A stretch of 19,052 nucleotides of DNA from Colimorpha sp045597845 (lineage in GTDB: Bacteria > Bacteroidota > Bacteroidia > Bacteroidales > P3): NCBI GenBank assembly GCA_045597845.1, contig JAZLKZ010000023.1, positions 1 through 19,052 on the forward strand. The letters run 5' to 3'. The notes below the pieces were generated by a model. It did not search any database and was not told where the DNA came from. It worked only from the letters and a program-made list of their open reading frames with translations. Below are positions 13,829 to 19,052 of this stretch, piece by piece (position 1 is the first letter of the stretch; the number at the start of each line of letters is the position of its first letter). A program made the translations under genes and the position numbers.

Positions 13829-14590
13829 ATGAAAATAACAATTTTAGGATCGGGAAATGTGGCGACACATTTTGCAAAAGCCTTCAGTAAGGCTGGACAT
13901 GAGATTTTGCAAGTGTGGTCCCGCCACTATGAACATGCACAAATTCTTGCCGACATTGTGGAGGCGCAAGTCGTTGATTCGCTTGACAAACTGTCGCAAG
14001 AAGCTGACATCTGCATCGTTGCCGTCAGCGACGACGCTTTGTTTGACATCCCCCAACAGCTGCATTTCAACAACACCATCGTACTTCACACCTCAGGCAG
14101 CGTTGCCATACAGGTACTTGAAGGAAGTTCACCCCACATCGGCGTGCTGTGGTCGCCACAGACCTACGTCCGCACTGCGGTGATGGACTACACACAACTG
14201 CCTTTCTGCGTGGAAGGCAACGACAACCATTCCACACAAACCATCACACACCTGGCGCAGTCAGTCTCTTCCAACGTCTATTCCCTCAACAGCGTACAAC
14301 GGGAATGGGCTCATCTCGCCGCCGTGATGGTCAACAACTTCGGCAACGCACTGAACGCATCGGCGCAACAACTGATGAGCAAGCACGAAATACCTTTTGA
14401 ACTGCTCTTGCCCATTATCGACGAAACCGCCCGCAAAGCCCACCTCGGCGACTTGCAACAACAACAGACGGGACCCGCCATCCGCCACGACCAGAAAACA
14501 CTCGAAGCCCACCGTAAACAACTGGAGGCAGAACCCCAGCTATTGGAACTTTACAATCTGATGACCCGACTGATTCAACAATGCAACTGA
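13829..14590 (+). CDS. Rossmann-fold and DUF2520 domain protein (predicted NAD(P)-dependent)
   Basis: The protein resembles pyrroline-5-carboxylate reductase and F420-dependent NADP oxidoreductases, but its substrate is not known. The 253-residue product starts MKITILGSGNVATHFAKAF, a clear dinucleotide-binding GxGxxA loop, followed by CIVAVSDDALFDIP (about 69-82) and a GVLWSPQTYV segment. The C-terminal half, from about residue 125, is helical (WAHLAAVMVNNFGNALNASAQ) and matches the DUF2520 pattern. The start at 13829 is set by the promoter. It overlaps tatD by 10 nt, so the two are translationally coupled. Confidence 0.85.
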   Translation: MKITILGSGNVATHFAKAFSKAGHEILQVWSRHYEHAQILADIVEAQVVDSLDKLSQEADICIVAVSDDALFDIPQQLHFNNTIVLHTSGSVAIQVLEGSSPHIGVLWSPQTYVRTAVMDYTQLPFCVEGNDNHSTQTITHLAQSVSSNVYSLNSVQREWAHLAAVMVNNFGNALNASAQQLMSKHEIPFELLLPIIDETARKAHLGDLQQQQTGPAIRHDQKTLEAHRKQLEAEPQLLELYNLMTRLIQQCN

Positions 14591-15363
14591 TAGACACCCA
14601 CACCCACATCTACGACGAAGCCTTCGACGAAGACCGCGACGCCACAATTCGCCGTGCCATTGAGGCCGGGGTCTCTCCCATGTTCCTGCCCGCCATCGAC
14701 AGCACCACCACTCAGAGGCAAGAGCTATTGGTGGACAATTATCCCGAAAACTTTTTCGAGATGGCAGGCCTCCACCCCACCTCAGTAAAGGAAAACTTTG
14801 AAGAAGAACTGAAATTGGTGCAGCACCAGCTATTCCACGGCACACGAAAATACGTGGCCGTAGGCGAGATAGGACTGGATTTCTACTGGGACCGAACCTT
14901 TGAGCAAGAACAAATAGAAGTGCTTCGCCGACAAATTGAGTGGGCAAAAGAACTGCATCTTCCCATCGCGTTGCACATCCGCAAAGCACACAACGAACTG
15001 TTCAACCTTCTTAAAAAACTCAACTACAAGCATTACGACGGCGTGATGCACTGCTTTGGAGGCAGCGTACAAGAGGCACAAAAAGCCATTGAACTAGGAT
15101 TTTACATTGGTGTAGGCGGCGTAGTGACATTCAAAAACGCAACCCTCGCCAACGTAGTGGCGGCAATACCCTTGGAAAAAATACTGCTTGAGACAGACTC
15201 GCCCTATCTGGCGCCCGTTCCCCATCGTGGCAAACGCAACGAAAGCGCCTATGTGGTGGAAGTAGCCAAGAAAATAGCGGAAATCAAACAACTACCGCTT
15301 GAAGCAGTAGCCGAACAAACCACCCAAAACGCAAAAGCATTGTTTTGTAACAAAAAACTTTAA
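14581..15363 (+). CDS. tatD: TatD-family metal-dependent deoxyribonuclease
   Basis: TatD-type proteins are TIM-barrel metal-dependent hydrolases with DNase and 3'-5' exonuclease activity, linked to DNA repair and degradation. The 260-residue protein has the N-terminal DTHTHIY (5-11), AVGEIGLDFYWD (93-104) with metal ligand E96, LHIRKAH with H132, MHCFGGS with H157, and LLETDSPYLAP with D206. These are the full ligand set. The ATG sits inside the end of the DUF2520 gene, with a 10-nt overlap in a different frame. The name tatD is used for the family; it may be the YcfH-type paralogue. Confidence 0.93.
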   Translation: MQLIDTHTHIYDEAFDEDRDATIRRAIEAGVSPMFLPAIDSTTTQRQELLVDNYPENFFEMAGLHPTSVKENFEEELKLVQHQLFHGTRKYVAVGEIGLDFYWDRTFEQEQIEVLRRQIEWAKELHLPIALHIRKAHNELFNLLKKLNYKHYDGVMHCFGGSVQEAQKAIELGFYIGVGGVVTFKNATLANVVAAIPLEKILLETDSPYLAPVPHRGKRNESAYVVEVAKKIAEIKQLPLEAVAEQTTQNAKALFCNKKL

Positions 15364-15418
15364 ACAATGGCAAATTACGCACAACAATCCAAATTCCAAG
15401 AACAGAATTAACTAGGAT

Positions 15419-15449
15419 TTTGCCATATTAAAAAAAAAATGTATTTTTG
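15419..15449 (+). promoter_or_regulatory. Promoter of rnfA
   Basis: TTTG at 15419-15422 and TATTTTTG at 15442-15449 are 19 nt apart, a full match to the Bacteroidota -33/-7 promoter. It gives rnfA its own transcript, with a leader of about 60 nt. Confidence 0.78.
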
Positions 15450-15516
15450 CCAATTGTATTTGTTGACATACAAACACACACACGATTATATATATTTCTA
15501 AAACAAAATCTTAACC

Positions 15517-16104
15517 ATGGGTATCAGTATTTTCGCATTAGTTATTGGCGCAATTTTCGTCAACAATGTAGTATTAGCCCAATTTCTTGGTATTTGTCCT
15601 TTCTTGGGTGTATCCAAAGACGTAAAAAGTTCCTTAGGCATGGGTGGTGCAGTATTGTTCGTAATGCTGCTTGCAACCTTGGCGACCTTTCTCATCAATG
15701 AATACGTCTTGGTGCCACTGAATCTTGAGTACCTCCAAACCATCGCTTACATTCTGGTCATTGCAGGTTTGGTACAGATGGTAGAAATAGTTTTGAAGAA
15801 GATCGCTCCCGCACTTTATCAGACATTGGGTGTGTTCCTCCCCTTGATCACCACCAACTGCGCCGTTTTGGGCGTTGCCTTATTGGTTGTACAGAAAGGC
15901 ATGAACCTGCTCGAAAGCATGATTTACGCAGGCAGTATCGCTATTGGATTCACTTTGGCATTGGTAATCTTTGCCGGCATCCGCGAACAAATGGAACTTA
16001 CCGGAGTACCTAAAGGCATGAAAGGAATTCCCATCGCATTAATCACCGCCGGCATTTTGGCAATGGCATTTATGGGTTTCAATGGATTGGTTCCAACCGT
16101 CTAA
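15517..16104 (+). CDS. rnfA: Electron transport complex subunit RnfA/RsxA
   Basis: RnfA is an integral membrane subunit of the Rnf complex, which couples ferredoxin oxidation and NAD+ reduction to ion pumping. The 195-residue protein has about six transmembrane segments and the conserved NNVVLAQFLGICPFLGVSK (16-34) and LGVFLPLITTNCAVLGVAL segments. Their cysteines, C26 and the one in TTNCAV, hold the intramembrane iron-sulfur cluster in Rnf and Nqr relatives. The ICPFLGVSK wording favours RnfA over NqrE, which normally has MCTFLAVSK. It stands alone here with a promoter and no other rnf gene on either side, although in this phylum it usually ends an rnfBCDGEA cluster. Confidence 0.9.
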   Translation: MGISIFALVIGAIFVNNVVLAQFLGICPFLGVSKDVKSSLGMGGAVLFVMLLATLATFLINEYVLVPLNLEYLQTIAYILVIAGLVQMVEIVLKKIAPALYQTLGVFLPLITTNCAVLGVALLVVQKGMNLLESMIYAGSIAIGFTLALVIFAGIREQMELTGVPKGMKGIPIALITAGILAMAFMGFNGLVPTV

Positions 16105-16239
16105 AAAGCACATTCTGAGAAGAAAAAACAATAAAAAACAATGATAAAGGTGCTATTGCAACAAAAAAAAATCACTTTTTAATTCATTGATAATCAGTAA
16201 CATTAACACATTTTAAGTTTTTTTTCTTGTTTTTTTCTA

Positions 16240-16267
16240 TTTGGTATTGTGAATTGTAGTACTTTTG
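16240..16267 (+). promoter_or_regulatory. Promoter of the small lipoprotein gene
   Basis: TACTTTTG at 16260-16267 is a consensus -7 box. A TTTG at 16240-16243 is the nearest -33 candidate but is only 16 nt away, shorter than usual. The upstream 60 bp are extremely T-rich. The leader is about 40 nt and A-rich. Confidence 0.68.
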
Positions 16268-16313
16268 CATCGTTAAAAATCAATAGTTGATATCATTTAA
16301 AATTAAAAAAGAG

Positions 16314-16517
16314 ATGAAAAAAGTTATGTTTTTGATGGCTGTTGCTGGTATGTTCTCATTCGCAGCTTGCAACAATGCAGCTACTGAAGAAGAAGTTGCT
16401 GACACCGTTATCGCAGCTGAAATGGTTGAAGAAACCGCTGAAGAAGTTCTCGATAGCGCTGCTGTTGCAGTTGAAGAAGCTGTTGAAGGAGCTGTTGAAG
16501 CTGTTGTTGCTGAATAA
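16314..16517 (+). CDS. Small Ala/Glu/Val-rich lipoprotein of unknown function
   Basis: The 67-residue product has a lipoprotein signal peptide (MKKVMFLMAVAGMFSFAAC) with a lipobox FAAC, so the mature chain starts at Cys19 and is about 49 residues. The rest is nearly all Ala, Glu, Val and Asp in helix-favouring repeats (VEETAEEV, VEEAVEGAVEAV) and would form an acidic, amphipathic helix. It has no Lys or Arg after the signal. The ATG at 16314 is preceded by AAAAAAGAG. A strong promoter and terminator bracket it, so it is a single-gene unit and could be well expressed. No family recognised. Confidence 0.85.
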   Translation: MKKVMFLMAVAGMFSFAACNNAATEEEVADTVIAAEMVEETAEEVLDSAAVAVEEAVEGAVEAVVAE

Positions 16518-16543
16518 TCCAGACACACCAACTACAAAAAAGG

Positions 16544-16572
16544 GAGCGATACTCAGTATCGCTCTTTTTTTT
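16544..16572 (+). terminator. Intrinsic terminator of the lipoprotein gene
   Basis: GAGCGATAC at 16544-16552 pairs perfectly with GTATCGCTC at 16556-16564 across a TCA loop and is followed by eight T residues. It is 26 nt after the stop codon. Confidence 0.95.
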
Positions 16573-16662
16573 ATGTACTCTCGTAAACAACCCAAGATTG
16601 GGCAGAACCCGTCTTCGTCAAACAGCGAAACTGCACACCCGATTTCAAGAGGCCAAAATACA

Positions 16663-16692
16663 AAAGCCTGCGGCAAGCATGCCGCAGGCTTT
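16663..16692 (-). terminator. Terminator of trpS
   Basis: AAAGCCTGCGGC at 16663-16674 pairs perfectly with GCCGCAGGCTTT at 16681-16692 across a 6-nt loop. On the minus strand it follows the trpS stop by 19 nt and continues into a TTTTGTATTTTG run. It could also act as a backup for the plus-strand lipoprotein transcript. Confidence 0.87.
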
Positions 16693-16711
16693 ACCGGAAT
16701 TGGGAATAAGA

Positions 16712-17710
16712 TCAATTGCGATAACCTATCACATGGCGCACCTCATCAATGGTGCGGCGAGCGCTTTCGTGAGCCTTCTCCTTGCCTTGGTCCATGATGC
16801 GTCTCAAATAGTCCTCGTTGGAAGACAACTCAGCGATACGTTCACGGAACGGTTGCGTAAAGTTCACCATATCCTCGGCAAGTTGCTTTTTCAAGTCGCC
16901 ATAGCGCACCTGACAACGGTTGTACAGGTCGTCGAAATACTCCACCGTATCGGGAGTGGAAACAACCTTAAGAAGGGTAAAAAGGTTCTCTATTTCTACA
17001 GGTTTTGTTTGATTCATCTCCGTTGGACCCGAATCGGTCTTGGCACGCATGATTTTCTTGCGAATCACGCCAGGCTCGTCATTCAAGAAAATAGCATTGC
17101 CCTCACCTTCCGACTTGCCCATCTTGCCACTACCGTCCAGCCCAGGAATCTTCACCAAGTCGTTTCCGAAATTGTAGGCCTGCGGCAAAGGAAAGACGTC
17201 ATGCTTATACATATTGTTGAAACGTCCTGCAAAAGTACGGGTCATTTCAAGATGTTGTTCCTGGTCTTTGCCGACAGGGACCTTTGTAGCCTTGTGAATC
17301 AGGATATCGGCAGCCATTAAGGTAGGATAAGTGAGCAGACCTGCATTAACATTGTTGGGTTGTTGACGCACCTTGTCCTTGAAGGAAGTCACGCGCTCCA
17401 ACTCGCCAAGATAAGCATTCATATTTAGGAACAGGTACAATTCGATGGTTTCGGGCAAGTCGCTCTGAAGATAGATAGCCGATTTTTCAGGGTCAAGTCC
17501 GGCAGCAAGATATTCGATGAGAATCTGACGGGCGTTATTGTAAAGATTTTCGGGAGTTGGATGTGTGGTAAGCGAGTGGTAATCAGCGATAAAGAAAAAG
17601 CAATTGAATTCATCCTGCATCTTTACGAAATTACGCAACGCTCCAAAATAGTTGCCCAAGTGCAGATTGCCCGTGGGGCGGATACCGCTACAAACGATGT
17701 CTTTATTCAT
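16712..17710 (-). CDS. trpS: Tryptophanyl-tRNA synthetase
   Basis: This class I enzyme charges tRNA-Trp. The 332-residue protein begins MNKDIVCSGIRPTGNLHLGN, in which HLGN (17-20) is the HIGH motif. KMGKS at 196-200 (GLDGSGKMGKSEGEGN) is the KMSKS equivalent, in the KMGKS form. The AADILIHKATKVPVGKDQEQHLE stretch (133-155) binds tryptophan and tRNA in the family, and the length matches bacterial TrpRS. It is transcribed away from the GDP-mannose pyrophosphorylase gene, and its terminator is at 16663-16692. I see no T-box or Trp leader peptide; the leader is only about 20 nt. Confidence 0.96.
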   Translation of the reverse strand: MNKDIVCSGIRPTGNLHLGNYFGALRNFVKMQDEFNCFFFIADYHSLTTHPTPENLYNNARQILIEYLAAGLDPEKSAIYLQSDLPETIELYLFLNMNAYLGELERVTSFKDKVRQQPNNVNAGLLTYPTLMAADILIHKATKVPVGKDQEQHLEMTRTFAGRFNNMYKHDVFPLPQAYNFGNDLVKIPGLDGSGKMGKSEGEGNAIFLNDEPGVIRKKIMRAKTDSGPTEMNQTKPVEIENLFTLLKVVSTPDTVEYFDDLYNRCQVRYGDLKKQLAEDMVNFTQPFRERIAELSSNEDYLRRIMDQGKEKAHESARRTIDEVRHVIGYRN

Positions 17711-17735
17711 GAGACCAAGATTAGAGATTAAAATG

Positions 17736-17743
17736 CAAATTTA
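17736..17743 (-). promoter_or_regulatory. -7 element of trpS
   Basis: On the minus strand this reads TAAATTTG, a match to TAnnTTTG, 26 nt before the trpS ATG. A weak TTG at 17763-17761 could serve as -33. It is only about 30 bp from the divergent plus-strand -7 box at 17774, so the two promoters overlap. Confidence 0.6.
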
Positions 17744-17773
17744 CGATTATTTTCTGAATCCAATAAAAAAACG

Positions 17774-17781
17774 TATCTTTG
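17774..17781 (+). promoter_or_regulatory. -7 element of the GDP-mannose pyrophosphorylase gene
   Basis: TATCTTTG is an exact -7 box. Transcription should start near 17788, leaving a leader of about 90 nt made largely of 7-nt-period repeats. The -33 region (TTTCTG around 17751-17756) is weak and falls close to the trpS promoter on the other strand. Confidence 0.72.
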
Positions 17782-17789
17782 CAAATTAA

Positions 17790-17877
17790 GTGACCTGTGA
17801 GCGGTGACCAGCGACTTGCAAACTGTGAATAGGAAAACCCATCAACAATTGTCGATTTTCAATAATCAATTATCTAT
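17790..17877 (+). repeat. Degenerate 7-nt-period repeats in the manC leader
   Basis: Two blocks are visible. The first is GTGACCT, GTGAGCG, GTGACCA, GCGACTT, GCAAACT, GTGAATA (17790-17831). The second is CAACAAT, TGTCGAT, TTTCAAT, AATCAAT, TATCTAT (17843-17877) and runs directly into the ATG at 17878. Every unit is exactly 7 nt. There is no reading frame here that looks real. Confidence 0.7.
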
Positions 17878-18954
17878 ATGGAAAAACGTAACAAAAGATA
17901 CTGTGTTATCATGGCAGGCGGCATCGGAAGCCGTTTCTGGCCTTTAAGCAAAGACAACTATCCCAAGCAATTTCTCGATATCTTGGGAACGGGAAAAAGT
18001 TTCATTCGCAGCACCTTCGAGCGGTTTCTTCCCGTAGTGCCGGCTGAGAACTTCGTGGTTGTCACCAACAAGAACTACAAGCAGTTGGTACTTGAGCACC
18101 TCCCCGAACTGAGAGAAAATCAAGTGCTGTGCGAACCCATGCGTCGCAACACGGCACCCTGCATCGCCTACGCAAACTACCACATCAAGTCGTACTGCCC
18201 CGAAGCCTCCGTGGTTGTGACGCCTGCCGACCACTTGGTAACCAACGAACGTGAATTTCAGCACATCATAGAGATGGGATTCGACTTTGTAGAGCAGCCC
18301 GAACATCAAGAGTCTCTGCTGACCATCGGCATCAAGCCCTCGCGCCCGGAGACTGGCTACGGATATATCGAAATCGAGCATGGCTCATGGCAAGGTCCCA
18401 AGAGCGAAGTGGTTCCCATGAGCAGTTTTAAGGAAAAGCCAGACCTGGAGACCGCCAAGAAATTCCTCGCCGCAGGCAACTTCTTCTGGAACTCCGGCAT
18501 CTTCGTATGGTCGATGGCCGGCATCAGCAAAGCTTTCGCCTCCTTCCTGCCCGATATGGTGAAACTCTTCGGCCAAGGCACCGGAAAGTTCGGCACCGCC
18601 GAAGAACAAGCGTTTATCGACAGTATCTTCCCCGACTGCGAAAATATCTCCATCGACTACGGCGTGATGGAACGTTCAACGAAACGCTTCACCATTCCGA
18701 CGGACTTCGGCTGGAGCGACATCGGCACTTGGGGATCGCTCTTTACCCATGCGCAGAAAGACGCAGACAACAACGCCGTAAGCGGCAAGGTGGTAACCGT
18801 TGTTACCCACAACACCATCGTAAACGTGGAAAACGGAACGCAAGCCATCGTGCAAGGCTTGGACAACTGCCTGGTAGCCTACCGCGACAAGTCGCTGCTG
18901 GTGTGCCGTCTGGAAGACGAGCAACAAATCAAGCATTGGGTGGAAAAGCTGTAA
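17878..18954 (+). CDS. manC: Mannose-1-phosphate guanylyltransferase (GDP-mannose pyrophosphorylase)
   Basis: The enzyme makes GDP-mannose from GTP and mannose-1-phosphate, feeding capsule, O-antigen and glycan synthesis. The 358-residue protein has the nucleotidyltransferase loop AGGIGSRFWPLSKDNYPKQF at 13-32. It also has the CEPMRRNTAP segment (85-94), PADH (116-119), the FKEKP motif (184-188), NSGIFVW (205-211) and FGWSDIGTW (277-285). It ends soon after the short beta-helix-like tail and lacks the C-terminal phosphomannose isomerase domain of the bifunctional E. coli-type enzymes. It is a single gene with its own promoter and a terminator at the window end. Confidence 0.94.
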   Translation: MEKRNKRYCVIMAGGIGSRFWPLSKDNYPKQFLDILGTGKSFIRSTFERFLPVVPAENFVVVTNKNYKQLVLEHLPELRENQVLCEPMRRNTAPCIAYANYHIKSYCPEASVVVTPADHLVTNEREFQHIIEMGFDFVEQPEHQESLLTIGIKPSRPETGYGYIEIEHGSWQGPKSEVVPMSSFKEKPDLETAKKFLAAGNFFWNSGIFVWSMAGISKAFASFLPDMVKLFGQGTGKFGTAEEQAFIDSIFPDCENISIDYGVMERSTKRFTIPTDFGWSDIGTWGSLFTHAQKDADNNAVSGKVVTVVTHNTIVNVENGTQAIVQGLDNCLVAYRDKSLLVCRLEDEQQIKHWVEKL

Positions 18955-19013
18955 GAAAGTTGAATCGTTGAAATGTTGACTTGCTGATCTAAGAAAAACA
19001 TGAATCAATAACA

Positions 19014-19052
19014 AAGGAAGCGGGAGCACTGACGTGCTCCCGCTTCCTTCTT
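19014..19052 (+). terminator. Terminator downstream of manC
   Basis: AAGGAAGCGGGAGCAC at 19014-19029 pairs perfectly over 16 bp with GTGCTCCCGCTTCCTT at 19034-19049 across a TGAC loop. Only a short pyrimidine tail (CTT) is visible before the window ends, so the T run cannot be judged. Confidence 0.82.

Noticed and set aside
15517..16104. Reading the Rnf-like gene as nqrE
   Set aside because: The first cysteine segment reads GICPFLGVSK and the protein lacks NqrE-type residues such as FLGMCTF, favouring RnfA.
16598..17320. A 240-codon open frame on the plus strand over trpS
   Set aside because: It overlaps trpS and both terminators at 16663-16692 in antisense; its residues look like a mirror of trpS codons, not a protein family.
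17711..17735. T-box or Trp leader peptide upstream of trpS
   Set aside because: The leader is only about 20 nt with no Trp codons, no T-box sequence and no attenuator hairpin.
1..19052. Phage, insertion sequence, CRISPR array, toxin-antitoxin or defence genes
   Set aside because: No transposase, integrase, repeat-spacer pattern, terminal inverted repeats or tRNA attachment site is visible; the window is core chromosome.

Overview
The window reads as chromosomal DNA of a Bacteroidales bacterium, most likely Prevotella or a close relative. Most intergenic regions carry the Bacteroidota -7 promoter element TAnnTTTG (as TATCTTTG, TACTTTTG or TATTTTTG). The gene types also fit: RNase HI with a viroplasmin-type N-terminal domain, an outer-membrane TonB-dependent receptor for thiamin, PnuT, and a long EF-Ts. 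It is mostly housekeeping DNA. I see no phage, insertion sequence, CRISPR, rRNA or tRNA gene. The genus is inferred from style, not proven.

Layout. Positions 1-2527 hold a ribosomal operon: the last codons of rplM, then rpsI, a 207-nt spacer that folds into a convincing RNA structure, rpsB, tsf and a strong terminator. Positions 2667-3320 encode RNase HI. Positions 3428-3790 hold a decayed peroxiredoxin gene that still has its promoter. Positions 3861-5765 hold a Na+/phosphate symporter with a PhoU-like tail, behind four exact 11-bp-spaced GTAAC repeats that look like a Pho box array. Positions 5838-6518 encode an AlkD-type DNA glycosylase.

The centre of the window (6748-10335) is a thiamin salvage operon. 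It has a tandemly duplicated 23-bp promoter segment, a TPP riboswitch whose P4 stem contains the Shine-Dalgarno sequence, a TonB-dependent outer-membrane receptor, the inner-membrane transporter PnuT, and thiamin pyrophosphokinase. Together these move thiamin across both membranes, trap it as TPP, and shut the system off when TPP is plentiful.

Next come a YpfJ-type zinc metallopeptidase (10462-11319) convergent with purD (11452-12732, minus), separated by a perfect 36-bp palindromic terminator. A roughly 330-bp stretch without a credible gene follows. Then come a small membrane protein of unknown function, a DUF2520/Rossmann protein overlapping a TatD-family nuclease gene, a lone rnfA, a tiny Ala/Glu/Val-rich lipoprotein, trpS (minus), and, divergent from it, a GDP-mannose pyrophosphorylase gene (17878-18954) with its terminator at the window end.

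The signals most worth checking are the structured rpsB leader, the fourfold Pho-box-like array, the TPP riboswitch with its duplicated promoter, the degenerate 7-nt-period repeats in several 5' leaders, the peroxiredoxin pseudogene, and the isolated rnfA.
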